A DNA stretch of 64,000 nucleotides, taken from positions 124,001 to 188,000 of the forward strand of contig JARVKI010000043.1 in assembly GCA_036674765.1 (NCBI GenBank). Reading direction: 5' to 3'. Positions within the stretch are counted from its first letter, which is position 1; each line of letters begins with the position of its first letter. Shown here one piece after another: positions 46,350-57,701 of the stretch. A model generated the notes under the pieces. It did no database searches, was not told the DNA's origin, and worked only from the letters and a program-made list of their open reading frames with translations. The position numbers and the translations under genes are program-made. The stretch comes from Seiridium cupressi (taxonomy: Eukaryota > Ascomycota > Sordariomycetes > Amphisphaeriales > Sporocadaceae).

Positions 46350-47995
46350 GAATGATGTTGTAGAAATGGGAGGGTTGTAGAGGGAGAGGTCTGTGGGAAT
46401 CCCAACCGATCTATATCATAGTTCCGCATGCGAACTCAGGGGATTAGATGGGCGTAAGTCAAAGTTTGATTTAGTTGCAGAAATTCGGATAGAATGCAGT
46501 GACATTGACTCGATGATTCAGTCGTGATTGTAAAAATTGGATGGTCAGTTGACCATTTACACATCCAATAAGGCATGCTGAGATCCAAAGAGCGCTCTCT
46601 CATACAAGAATACAAAACTCCTTGGCTCATGACCTCGCATCCTTGCCGCCGCTTAACCACTAGCAAAACGGTAACCCGAATGAGTAGGATAGCGCCACGA
46701 AATGACGTGCTGGGCAGTCCTTTCAATACTCGGACATTCGAACTAATCCCCCACGGCTGGCATTAAGAATCCGAGAGCCAAGTTGGCCTTATTCAAGAAT
46801 TATGCCGGGCTCGCGGATCTCGCATAAGCCGTGTGGGTCGCGTACATCTCCAATCGCACTAGCTACTAGCAAGTTCAAGAAAAGTTTATAATTTGTGCCG
46901 CATAGACCAGCTCCACCAGCTGGTCAAGAACAAGAAGTTATTGCACTTTGTGTGATATGGAAAGTGTTTCGTCCAGGGCAGGCGATATGTGAGTAGGGTC
47001 TACATCTCATGGTGTGAACAGTCATCAAGGGGAGAGATACGTAGGACAGCCGAATACTGCTGCCAAAATACCAGGTTCACAATGGGCGGAGCATACCCCG
47101 GGTTGGCGCCTTGGCGGGGTCATTGGAGCCCAGGCCTCGTTTTGCACTGAAAAATGTTGCCGGGCTGCCGGGCTGCCGGATGATGGAGCTGCCTGTGCAT
47201 TAAAACCTACCCCCGTGTTTGCAAGTCCCGAACCACTTCGCCGAACCACTTCGGGTCACTTGAGCATAGGGGCACCATTCCCGATGGCCCCCTTTCCACG
47301 GTGGGCTTTTGGAAATCGTTCTATCAGAATATTGATGGGGAACTCCCAGTTGGGTTTCAAGCTGTTTGCCTTTGGTTTTACCTAGCTGTACAACATCCAA
47401 ATGCTTCGTCCTTGCTCTGCTGGCAAATTCAAGTGTCTTGATGGCACTGCTCGGCTTTTTCCGATCAACATGTGGTCCTAACCCTTCCCGATGTGCGGCC
47501 CCACCTGCTATCGCTGGCAAGATTTAGGCGGTTCGGCGTCTCCAGAACCGTGGAGAGCGCGCAAGAAAAGTGGTCCAAAGTATTCCTCATTGGCTAAATA
47601 GGGATAGCGTTTGTGTTTTCACCACCCTCCAGGACAGCCCTGGACGAAGACGCGGGCGCAACCTTCCCAACTGCTACATAGTGCTAACCTAGGTAGTTAG
47701 TGTCTCGGTCTGGCGTAATGAATTGCGTCGTTGGTTCGCGACTGCGATCGTGTAGCCATTTTCTTTTCGGATGCTTTTTCACATAACTTGATTCGCCAGA
47801 TGGTCGAACGACTTGCTTCCGTTCAAGCCTCACACACTGGTTAGACTTGTCAAACTGGTCAATTGCCCCTTATCACAGGACCACTAGCCACGTAATTAGA
47901 ATAGCGTTTTCAGCACCCTAAGCAGATAGAAGAAACACATACAAGCAACTCAATTAAACCCAACGTATCAGCAGAGCTGATTCTATAACAAGACT
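46350..47995. other. Intergenic region
   Basis: About 1.6 kb. Frames at 47.0-47.5 kb on both strands overlap and show no family. Small direct duplications are visible at 47160-47180 (GGGCTGCC repeated) and 47228-47255 (GAACCACTTCG repeated). The left end holds the Zn2Cys6 gene promoter. Confidence 0.4.
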
Positions 47996-48580
47996 ACGAG
48001 AAAAAGCGGGCTCGTGGCCGTCGTGCACAGCAAAAACTCCGCGAAAACCGCCTTGCATATGTCCGCGCGCTGGAAGAGAAAGTCGTTAAAATCGAAGCTG
48101 GGTTGAAGATAGCATGGCAGTCGTACGGTGATCTTCTACAGGAGCACCAGGTCATACGTGCACAATATACCGGCGAAGGGGCCATCCAAGCTGTCTGCAA
48201 CCCAGCACTTACCGTACCGGGCTCGCTCATCGCTAAAGCAAGCACCGCCCTTTCGTGTTGCGAAAGTCATAATGCTACTATTGAGCAAGGAGCTACGGGA
48301 ATAAGGCACAATGCCTCGTGCATTAGCTTACCTCTGCGGCGTGAACTACTACAATTTCAACTAGTTGTCCAGGTCCTCCAATCAGACAGCTCATCAGGAA
48401 TGGCTATTCCTCGGTGACACATCGCTCTTTATCATATGGCCCCAGCTCCGCAACGTTCTGGTAGATGAACAGGGACTGTACGACATAGTCCAGGTGGTAG
48501 GCATGCTGACTTGTTGCTTTAAGGCCCGCTGGCCATGGGACCAGCCACCGGCAAGGCCGGACGACGAAGGCCAATTATAG
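47996..48580 (+). pseudogene. bZIP/DUF3425-type regulator remnant
   Basis: A frame reads YEKKRARGRRAQQKLRENRL then AYVRALEEKVVKIEAGLK, the basic region and first heptads of a fungal bZIP protein of the DUF3425 group. No start codon precedes it in a good context. The DUF3425-like end, FLGDTSLFIIWPQLRNVLVD and DIVQVVGMLTCCFKARWPW, lies in another frame after a shift near 48.38 kb. The segment between is shorter than in normal members. It is therefore called a remnant, though an undetected intron structure cannot be fully excluded. Confidence 0.55.
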
Positions 48581-49370
48581 TTTGTGCTAAGCTTTGTTGT
48601 GGCGATCTCGCGCACCTAGGGCTGCTATCTAACGAATGATTTCGCGGAAAGATTTCCGGCTTAGGTGGAAGGCATGCTTACTTTCCCGCTTTTACATCTG
48701 TTAGTTGATAATATTCAAACTATTGCGTCCCAATGTTTATCTTCCAATTCAGAGCAATGGGACCTGCATTGGATAATAGGCTGCAATTCAAACCGTGAAA
48801 ATCACGCCCCAGCTGAATCCTTTCAGTGGCGTAAAACTCGAGACCTCGTCAGCGGATGCAAATAGACATTGCCAGTGCGGGTTGGCATATTGTAGACCGA
48901 GAGTCTCCTCACTAAGTAATCTGAAAGTGGGCACCAGAAGGGAAGCTGAGAGTAGCGATAAGAGCAGAGCCCCGAGTTCGAAAACTGGCCACTCAGAAGC
49001 GCATGGGGCGCAACATACGCCACATACTCGAAGGGAAGTTGGGACATCCCCAATGGCCGATGTCCCTATACTATATGCTGCGATATGATGAATCAATTCA
49101 TGTCACTTTATGCTTGCCCTCTGTGAGACATAACGAAACAGTCCCAGCAATACGTACGCGTCGTTGACCACTTCGTGTCCTATAGCTTCCCAATATCCTA
49201 ATGGTGATATCAACGTGGTCCTCACTAGAATTTGATAGCTGAATTCCACTCTATTGATTTCTCTCGATAGACTCTCTCATTATTGGAACAGTACATGTAG
49301 CCATAGCTAACTACTCGGTCACATCATACTCATCTCACGAAATTATCTCGACGCTCAAGTCTTCCAGCCA
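48581..49370. other. Intergenic spacer
   Basis: About 790 bases with only short overlapping frames. Sequence belonging to the missing N-terminal part of the AtuA relic may lie here but could not be recognised. Confidence 0.35.
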
Positions 49371-50400
49371 ATGACGCGCATCGACACCATTAGTACGACC
49401 ATTAGTACGCGTTCCTATGTGATGACTCAGAAGCTCCTTGCTAATAATGGTCACATTGGCGTCGAGCTAGCCTGGGTTGAAGGGGATAACGTGACTCAGC
49501 TTGTGCAGAGTGGCAGGGAGATATTTGTGCATCTAGATATCAAAGATACCAACTCGACGACGATTAAGAACCAGACCCTAACTCTCCTAATAAGTGTATT
49601 AGCTGTAGGGGAATTTTGGCTGCCTTGAATTCAGGAGCGCATAGTATTATCTGGAACGTTGTTGCGGTGCATCCCGTGTCATGTGTCTCGCGGCTTGGTA
49701 AGCTGCTGTACCAGCTTCTTGGTTATATTAAGCTTGCATGACAATATTTTTTTTTGTAGGCGGCACGGATGGCAAATGACGGATTATGATAAATTAGCTG
49801 ACAGTTTGATTGCTGGCCACGTTGCAGCATGTAGGCCTTACACGACAAGGGGAAACCTCTGCGGCTTCAAAGCAGTTCCGAACCTCTTTCAAGTCGGCTA
49901 TTACATTGCAGAGGTCGAACATGATGGGACATGTCTCGTCACCATACATGAAAGCTCTAATGGTGCCGTTACGGTGGACACCGACACGGCCCAAGTCATT
50001 AACGAAGTTCAAGGGCCAAGCGACTCGAACCCCGATATCGTAGCTGTTGTAGAGGGTGCTGAGATTGTTCAGCTTTCCTCCAACCGTCTCAGGGTTTCTG
50101 GGAAGTGGGAACGGCACCTCCACCTACCACCAAGAGGAGGTCTCAACATATGCCATAGGGCTTTACGTCCAGGAAAATACTGCCTTGCAAAAAACCCAAA
50201 TACTGAAACAGCTGAATAGAAGCCGTTTTAGCAAGCTATTGATTGACACCGACGGTAGCGTCCCTGACGAACCCCTGTCACATAAAGATACGAGCGTGCA
50301 GATCAGATGTTTCGTACAAGCTCCTACGAAAGAAGGCATTGAAGAGATCGGCCATGCATCCATATTTTGGTGCATTCGGTCTGCTGAACGCGCATCGTAG
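49371..50400 (+). pseudogene. AtuA-family (acyclic terpene utilisation-like) gene remnant
   Basis: Successive segments match the AtuA family: GHIGVELAWVEGDNVTQLV, then a degraded stretch with stops near 49.59-49.65 kb, then CLAAW joined over a well-formed intron (49698-49759, GTAAGC...TAG) to RHGWQMTDYDKLADSLIAGH, then GNLCGFKAVPNLFQVGYYIA, VINEVQGPSDSNPDIVAV and LSSNRLRVSG. A frameshift near 50.10 kb puts the rest in the next frame: EEVSTYAIGLYVQENTALQ and SVQIRCFVQAPTKEGIEEIG. The N-terminal 100 or so residues are not found. Bacterial AtuA acts in citronellol/geranyl-CoA breakdown; fungal homologues are mostly uncharacterised. Because one intron and long blocks are preserved, loss of function seems recent. 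Confidence 0.8.
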
Positions 50401-50581
50401 GGCAAAGTCGTGCTTGCCCGATATGGAGATATCTCCCAACTCATACGCCATGCGCGGATACAGTCTTCTTGTCCTTCAAGACGAACAGACTACCACTCCA
50501 TCCATAGGCTCGATTAAGCCGTCTACCATGACGCCGCGCGACCATGAACGGGATCTTGCCGCGGGGATGTGGCTCATGAAA

Positions 50582-52879
50582 CTAAATACTTCTCTCAACA
50601 TCAAGCTTCGTGGGCTGAAAGTGCCAGACGGATCCATATAGCTTCTCGGAAGCAAATCCGGTAGAGTCCATTGCATGCAGGAAATCACGCCATGCCACTT
50701 CGCCGGCAGTGGTATTGGCGGCCGGATCGAAGAAAAGGATGCGGAAAATCTTCAGTGCCCGTGCGTCTACTGAGAACGTGGGCTGGAGATCGACCGAGGT
50801 CCCTGGAGGTGGTGTAGCCTTATCCTCATCAGATACGGTTGGGGCACTAGGAGTTCCTCTACTCTTGGTCTTGGTCTTGGTGGCTCCTGAGCCCAATATT
50901 TCTCTGCGAGCGAACGATGGAGGTCCGGGACTAAGGCTCAGCTGTGAAAGCGGCGCAACTAGTGCCGGTGAGTCGCTGTCGGATTTCGGGTTCTGGTCCT
51001 TCTTGGCGGCTGGCTCCACCCACTCCGGGGTGCGTTGTAGGTCGCCGCGCTGTGATAGAAGTTTCTTGTTTGCCGTGCTGTCCAGGTTCCCGGCCTTCTC
51101 GCGAAGTAGTCTATCAACAGCGGAACAGAAAGCATCAAGCCGTGCTTCCACTGCTCGGAGCGTCTCGACATTGGCCTTGTTTTCGCGTTTCCCGACAGGG
51201 TAGTGGAACTTCCCATCCGAAGGGTCTCCTAACTGGCGGACACCGACTAGATTCTGATCTCGAAAGGTCTCGAGTACCCGACCCCAGGATTGAGTTCGAT
51301 TTGCGAATTCTCTCTTGATACCCTCGTCCCGGTCAACCAACTCCTGCTCGAAGCCATTGGCCCATGATTGGTATATCTCAAGCTGTCTCAGGCATTCACC
51401 AACAACGGACAATTCACCAATCAGCATGACGATATAAGGAGAGACCATTTCCGAGGTCTTGGGTTCTGCTCTCAGCAGAAGATCGAGTTCATCAATTACT
51501 GTGGTTATCCGACAGAGAAACAGATCGTTTCCGTCTTCCCAAAGAGTTTGCAGTAGCCAGACTAGATGCCTAGTAACCTTATCCATCTTGGCACTGGGTT
51601 TCGACATGACTTCGATCTTGGACGATGTGGCAGATGCCGGAACATTTCGAACAAAGTAGACCCTCAAAGGGGGAGATGCCACGACGGATGTCTTGAGCTG
51701 ATTGAGCGCGCCCTTTGATACCTGATTGGAATAATGACGGAATTTGAGAAGGGTGGCGAGATATTCCTCCGGCAAGGACTTCTGAGGCGAGATGTTTGAC
51801 TTGTGCTTTTCCTGAAGAATACGTAAACGGTGTGCCTGGTCGCGGAGCTCCACGAAGGACTCCAGCTGGAAGTATGATTCGACAATAACAGAACCAATGA
51901 CTCGGGCCCACAAGAGGCCATCCCGGCCAGGTTTAAGGGTCGGATGGAGGTCTCCCTGAATGTCCCTGATCATCTCTTGTCGGTGCTCCTTCATTTCCAG
52001 TAGCTTATCAGTAAAATAGTTCGGATCCTCTCGCAAAGCCCAAACATGATCTTCTACCTGTGCAGCTCGCGCAGCTAGGAGCGACTCGATTTTCTCCAAG
52101 TCCAGATTTGCGGGTGGTCGGTATGCAGCCTCTTTGGCCAGGACGGCCAGTGAGGCGAAGCCAGATGTGTCGATACTTCTTTTAGGAATCGGTTCAGGTT
52201 GGATGGCATAGGCATCGCTGGTCATCTGGTCCAATGGAATCTCATGGAGGATCCTTTGGCAACAATGAACGAGAAACTTGAGCAGCTCGTCTTGAAACTC
52301 CAAAATGAGGAGTCCTTCACCTGGGAGAAACTGCTTCTGTGAATGCATCCAATCAAAGGCATCTTCGTGCTCTTCCCATCCCATGAGCCTGCCGTAGTCT
52401 TATTGTCGAATTATGCCATTCAAAGTCATAACATACTCATTGAGAAAGATGGGAACGATGGCCATTGTCACTTTCCCAAGATGCATTCCCTCGCCATCGA
52501 CGGCTGCGAATACGCTTGGATGGTTCCTGCCTCGAGCATTGAGCAGCAAAGGTAGTATTCTGGGCTCGGTTAGGTCTTCCTGATTGATGCTCGGCCACAT
52601 GAAAGAACGGCGATGCTGTAGGGCCACGCTGTTCAAGTTGCCAGCATGCTTGCGCAAGGCAGCAAAGTCGGGACGGTGTGTGGTCGACATGCCTGGCCAA
52701 GCTTCCAGGAGTATAGCCAACCGTTGCGCTTTAGATTTCTTCTCCCATCGCTTCTGGATTGTGGCTTCGTGTCGCTCAAGAACACTTCTAAGCAGGTTAT
52801 AGTTTGCAAATATCTTGCCAGCCCGGTGTGCCGCCTCGCGTCGGACCTCGGTTGGCGACATCATCTTTGAAGGGCGCAT
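50582..52879 (-). pseudogene. Large fungal-specific protein of unknown function, one in-frame stop
   Basis: From the ATG at 52879 (MRPSKMMSPTEVRRE) one frame of 766 codons runs to 50582 with a single TAA at 52400-52402 (codon 160). Sequence on both sides belongs together: RSVLERHEATIQKRWEKKSK and AQRLAILLEAWPGMSTTHRPDF before it, then EYVMTLNGIIRQ*DYGRLMGWEEHEDAFDW, QFLPGEGLLILEFQDELLKF after it. I recognise this layout from a large family of fungal proteins with no known activity. The C-terminal third is rich in Ser, Pro and Lys (residues around 620-690), probably disordered. The stop fits CAA changed to TAA. A bridging intron would have to be 38 bases, shorter than any other in the window. 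Restart at the ATG at 52384 would give a 600-residue protein, so partial function is possible. Confidence 0.7.
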
Positions 52880-53834
52880 CCCCCTGGCAGAAAAGATCCC
52901 GAATGGGACGCCATTATTAACCCAATCGACACTGCTGGGTCCGGTATGTCAACATTTTCAAGCTCTGGGTGTGGCTCGAGGGGGTCGAACTGGTGGTTCA
53001 GCGACGGCTGCAATGGATTCATCTTGAGCAGGTTCTTCCAAATAATGCAAAGAGGCTGGAAAATTTTGTTTCTTCTAGCAGCCGTTTGCGCAGGTGAAAA
53101 AAAAAAAAAAAAAAAAAAGCAAATTGAGTTTGTCTACTGACAGTCACGTGTGTTTCACGCTGCTGTGTCAACCAAGTGGGGTGGACAGATCCTCCTCACG
53201 TGACCTTTGTTATTTAGGGGTCGATCAAGCGCTTCAGTCGGCCTGCAGCATGTACAAAGGATCTGTTGATGACTTGGGCTATGGATACCTCAAAGAATAG
53301 GCCGCACAGTCTCAGGGAAAGCGTCAGGATATCAGGAGCATTTGCCTCTTGGTCAGGGATGACAGGGAACGCAATTTGCCTGTGCTCGTTAGCAACAAAG
53401 CCTGTCAGGACACTCGCTCACCGTCATGCCAACACATAAAACATACCTAGATGACCGTATTTCTCATCCTAGTGTTTATCAATCACCGGAGATTAGTGTT
53501 GGGCGCTACACAAAGGTCTTGCCACTAGTATAACCAGAATATACCATCGGAAGAGCAGGTATAAACTATGACTTCCGCATAATAAATGATGAAGTTGGCG
53601 GATCCATGGTTCTATATCAATCCTTCAGCTGAAACATACTTAATATGAAAGATTGTGCTCAGCATTGTCAAGTACCAAAAATGCATTATTGTGGTGTAGG
53701 CGGTGTTTCCAGTTAACGTAGTTTATTCGCACTCTGAAAATGCCTCGAGCTGCACTGAGATTGAGCCAGTATGCTATTACACCAGTGAAAAATGTTCTGG
53801 CAGATCCATCCTTAGCCTGAGGATCCCTCTAGCA
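52880..53834. other. Intergenic region
   Basis: About 950 bases with the promoter of the preceding minus-strand gene and a 22-base A tract. The rest is AT-rich and without recognisable genes. Confidence 0.4.
53097..53118 (+). repeat. 22-base poly(A) homopolymer tract
   Basis: An uninterrupted run of 22 A residues on the plus strand. It may be a nucleosome-depleting promoter tract for the gene at 52879 or the tail scar of a retroposed sequence; no element or flanking duplication was recognised. Confidence 0.9.
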
Positions 53835-54254
53835 TTAATTGTTTGTTCCTTCTGCTCCCTTGGAACCTTCAAGGATCAAATCAATCTCTGTGCCTCCCAG
53901 ACTTTTCTCAACGTATTCCTCGATTTCCTTTCTTACTTTGGCGTCTTTCTGTTCAGAGTCCTTACTACCATAGCCAGAGAGGGTAGCCTCGATCTTTGGT
54001 GGGTGAAACGTGACCATGTCGAACGTTTCAACATCATAGTTTTCTTCGAGTAGTTGATGTATGTCCATGGCCATGTTGTAGTAATCAAAGCCTTGGCCGT
54101 TTGGTTCCATACTTGGTGAAGTTCTTCTGATATTGCGTAGGGTTTCCTTGATTAGTTCTGAGATTCGTGACTGTGTTTTGTTGACAATGCATAGCAAGTA
54201 ATTGAGTGCAAATTGGGCTTCGCAGCTGGTTTTTATAGCTTTTTGCCAAGTCAC
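53835..54254 (-). CDS. Possible small gene or exon, unrecognised
   Basis: An open frame of about 139 codons that opens without ATG; the first ATG in it is at about residue 49 (MEPNGQGFDYYNMAM). The composition is protein-like: NKTQSRISELIKETLRNIRR and DAKVRKEIEEYVEKSLGG look helical, and the frame ends EGSKGAEGTNN. No domain is recognised. The missing start suggests the 3' exon of a larger or decayed gene; no upstream exon was found in the AT-rich DNA to the right. Confidence 0.3.
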   Translation of the reverse strand: MTWQKAIKTSCEAQFALNYLLCIVNKTQSRISELIKETLRNIRRTSPSMEPNGQGFDYYNMAMDIHQLLEENYDVETFDMVTFHPPKIEATLSGYGSKDSEQKDAKVRKEIEEYVEKSLGGTEIDLILEGSKGAEGTNN

Positions 54255-55181
54255 ACGAGAGGCTATTCACACCGATTGACTATCGCTCGCAGGGGCGGTG
54301 TAGAAGATGTAGGGCATTAGCTATAATAACGACTTAGTTTTGTGGATTATGTGCACACTTGCTCAATAGGGCTTGGATCACTTGTCATGGCTACTCTAGT
54401 GCCGCGGTGAAACAAATGACCAGAGGCCATTATGCAGAGCCAACGAATTGGCTTTGATACAAGCTTGTAAACTCCCAAAAGCGCAATGTCATCTTTGTTC
54501 TAAAGCTTGACCAACTTTCTTGTGCATAACCATGTCGTCATTTCGAGGTATAATATTAACTAAGTAAGAATAGAGTCGTTGATGTCCAGAACGATTAAGT
54601 CTGGTCAATCACACTCTTATCCCACGTCAATCACTCAACATCTGTTTCTCCCCTTGGATTGTTTACAACTCTTGCTTGTGACTATTCTAGCCCTAGGTCG
54701 ATAAGTAAATCCATATTGTAGCCCTGAAAATCAGCTCTAGCAGATATGACAAATTCTTAGACGTATGAATCAATAGAAATTATTAATCTACTGTTTTAAG
54801 TTTCTATGACTCCAGCGCTCGGATCAACATGTCGCGGATGTTAAGTAGAGATTGGCGCACCTAATTCAGTTATGGTGTGGTCCTTGACTATTTTTGGATC
54901 TTGGTGCAAAGAGCCATGCACAATTGCCTAAAGAAGGATGTATAAATTCATTAGTGTAACGTCAAAAAGAAGGAGGCTTTAATAAATAGTGTGGATGGAT
55001 ATGGAATCATGTTTTAACCCGATACACTGTCTCTATAGGACAAGCTAATTAGTAAAGAAGCCTTTCAAGACCACCTCGTGAATAATTTCTTAAAAAAAGA
55101 TAGTGCTTAATATTGTTTTATTTCTCGTTCTTCCAGCTCTGACCATCAAGCCACATGGGCTGAATCGATCCAGACAATGCA
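54255..55181. other. AT-rich gene-free stretch
   Basis: About 930 bases, visibly AT-rich especially at 54.5-55.1 kb, with stops in all frames. No feature recognised. Confidence 0.5.
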
Positions 55182-56342
55182 TCATGATTCACGCCACTGG
55201 AGGTAGATCAGCGGAGTAGTGTAGAAGCTCACATCATCGCTATTGATCATGGGCCTTGTGTAGCTCAAATAGATTGCGTTCTCGGTGCTGTTAGTATGGA
55301 GAGATGGGTGCGCCTGCAGTGAATACCCTCCGAACAAGGTATTACCACTCGGTGCCGAATGGAAAAGGGTTGGGGTGTCCCAGGGCCCTTCCGGGCTGGC
55401 ACAGGTAGTGATGTAAAAGTCTGGCACGATAGAGTTGCTTGCTTGTCCGATCCAGACGTGTAGATCCCACACATCAGAGTAATAGAAGGTGCCCTGTCCT
55501 CCCGCGCTAACGTTGGGAATGTTGAGCCCGGAGGCGTTCACGCCGGGGTTGGAGCCTACCCACGTTTCGTCGATGTAATATTGGTAGGCAGATTTGTCTT
55601 CGATGCTTCCGATGGGTACCTTTGCAAGACCAATATTTCCCGCGCTGTTCTGTCCATAAAGATACGCGGTGTCGTCTTTCACTACACCACCGTAGGTTCC
55701 ATATGGAAATTGGTCGGACGTCCAAAAGTCTTCATCAACTATCGTGACCTTGGGCAGCTCTGTTGAATCTGTCGTGGATAGACTATAGTCTACACGGTAG
55801 AGGATGACCGGCGGATCGGGGTCGAGACTGACGAGACCGGAAGAAATGTGGGATTGCTTTACCCAAGCATATGCGATCACAGAGTCATCAGAGGCCGCAC
55901 TGATTACGAGTGGTGGCTGGTCTGGCCACAAGGCGTATCGAGTACCGTCGGCGCACGCCCCGGCTGTGTTATCGCTGCAAAGTCCAGCCGGGTACGTATA
56001 GAATGGCTGCTCGTCGCTCTCCCCGTACATCAAAAGCCCGATTCTGTTTCCAGCAGGGCTATCAATCTCCTGCAGCACCGGTGTTCCATCTGACTCGAAA
56101 TCGGTCCAAGAAGCTGAACTTGACCAGATTGGCAGTATTGGCACGCCATCGCTATCGTAAGGTTGCGAGTCTCGGCATACCCATAGACTTCGGTCGCCAT
56201 ACCGGGACGACCCGCAGGAATCGCGGTTAATGGTAGGATCTTGGACAAGACCCAGGGTTTGAGGAGTCCCAGAGATCGTAGGGGTGTAGCCTAACGCCGC
56301 TCGCCAAAGAAGTAGAGCGCTTACAACAGCGTGAGAAAGCAT
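55182..56342 (-). CDS. Secreted beta-propeller-like protein, possibly DUF4185-related
   Basis: A single-exon frame. The ATG at 56342 gives a clean signal peptide (MLSHAVVSALLLWRAALGYT) and a 386-residue protein; in-frame ATGs also occur at 56387 and 56372, so the start is uncertain. The mature part begins TLGLVQDPTINRDSCGSSRYGDRSLWVCRD and has repeated blade-like blocks (SLWVCRDSQP, AYLYGQNSAGNIGLAKVP, FYYSDVWDLHVWIGQASN, YSLQAHPSLHTNS) that resemble five-bladed propeller carbohydrate-acting enzymes. Several potential N-glycosylation sites occur. I cannot name the catalytic residues or the substrate; extracellular glycan binding or cleavage is inference from fold-like pattern. Confidence 0.7.
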   Translation of the reverse strand: MLSHAVVSALLLWRAALGYTPTISGTPQTLGLVQDPTINRDSCGSSRYGDRSLWVCRDSQPYDSDGVPILPIWSSSASWTDFESDGTPVLQEIDSPAGNRIGLLMYGESDEQPFYTYPAGLCSDNTAGACADGTRYALWPDQPPLVISAASDDSVIAYAWVKQSHISSGLVSLDPDPPVILYRVDYSLSTTDSTELPKVTIVDEDFWTSDQFPYGTYGGVVKDDTAYLYGQNSAGNIGLAKVPIGSIEDKSAYQYYIDETWVGSNPGVNASGLNIPNVSAGGQGTFYYSDVWDLHVWIGQASNSIVPDFYITTCASPEGPWDTPTLFHSAPSGNTLFGGYSLQAHPSLHTNSTENAIYLSYTRPMINSDDVSFYTTPLIYLQWRES

Positions 56343-57701
56343 GTTTGCACCGTATCTGGAAGTTGTGGCCATACCATCGGCTGTCATGAAGCGTGCAATG
56401 ATTTTCACGGGGAATTGGCTCCTAGCTTATGTGTATTAAGAGGTGAATACCATGGCTGCTTTCGCTGTTGAGTACATATGTAGACAATCGCACCGCTGTA
56501 TCTGTGATCGGCGGTAGTCAGAGTTCGTATACAGTCGCCAATGAGAACATTGGGACCTTCGCATCGTTTATGAGAATGACCCACTCTTACAATTCCTAAA
56601 CAGGAAATAATATCAATGCTAGTCCTTAAATCATAATACCCTGGCAAGTCCCACATACCGCAGGTCCGTGGGGTTGGTTGTTTGCCAATCTGGGAGATAG
56701 CCATGGGTCTGGACCTCCTCAAGGATTCTCCCTGACAAGGGACCCCGAATAGCGGCGGCGTGTTATTGCTCAAAATAGCTGGTAGCATGGGGGTAAAATG
56801 AATATTCCCATCGCGCTAGCCGGGGACATTCTGTGGTCTGCCTATCTATGGCGAAAATATGTCTGGCGAGATACAAAGCTGCAGCATTGCTAGCAGTTAT
56901 AAACGTAACACGAGTTGTAGTATCTAGCCTAATATTCATATGGCAGTTTAAGTTATAAACCGTATAGAAACCGCCGATTGACCGTTTAAAACACAGCCAA
57001 TAATATTGGTCTAACCTTGGCCGAAGGATTCGCCCGAGAGAATATGACTACCATAGCATAAACATGTCTTAGCTTATTTATAGATTCGCATGAAATAAAC
57101 GTCCCGCTAGGTGGGGGTCAATCTGCTCACGCAGGGGTGATTCAGGAGAAGGCTAGCCCAGATAGGCGTGGCACCAATGGAATAAGTCAGCTACGCTAGG
57201 TACTGAGATGCGCCAGCACCCCAGAAATTGACGGCCTTTGGCTATGTGGGCTGGTTACGTGACTCGAAGCGTCAACTGCTGTTCTAGCGGACGACCTCGG
57301 GAACGTCTAAGTGCAATCCTCTGAATTCGACGCGTGTAGCAGGGCGATTGTATGCGTGTTCTCATTCCAGATCGCAGCTACAATGTACATTAATACAGCA
57401 GGGATGGAGCGCCCCGCGGGTGCCTCTTGAACCACCGCGCTACAGGTACTACATTTACCCAGGTAACCTAACCACGAATCCCATTCTGGGCGAGCCCGGA
57501 CCTTTGGCACCCTCATTGTTTCGCGATGAATTTGACCTCATCCAGCAGCATTTCGTCCATCAATAGTCAGAGCCACATCATAAATAGTAGTTCTGTACAT
57601 AGAGGTAGACGACGTAGACGACCTTCATGAGTTGCCAGAACTGCTACGGCGCTTTGGAGAATGTACGATTCAAGCATGATCGATATTAACGACAAGTTTA
57701 A
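56343..57701. other. Intergenic spacer
   Basis: About 1.36 kb between the propeller gene's promoter and the end of the Zn2Cys6 relic, AT-rich at 56.9-57.1 kb. No gene is recognised. Confidence 0.4.

Noticed and set aside
47014..47520. Overlapping frames of 106-123 codons on both strands
   Set aside because: Neither shows a start context, conserved motif or intron structure, and both contain small repeats.
52395..52440. A 38-base intron removing the TAA at 52400
   Set aside because: It has GT and AG ends but is shorter than every other intron in the window and would delete VMTLNG, which looks conserved.
53097..53118. Poly(A) tract as the tail of a LINE or SINE
   Set aside because: No reverse transcriptase, element body or target-site duplication could be recognised beside it.
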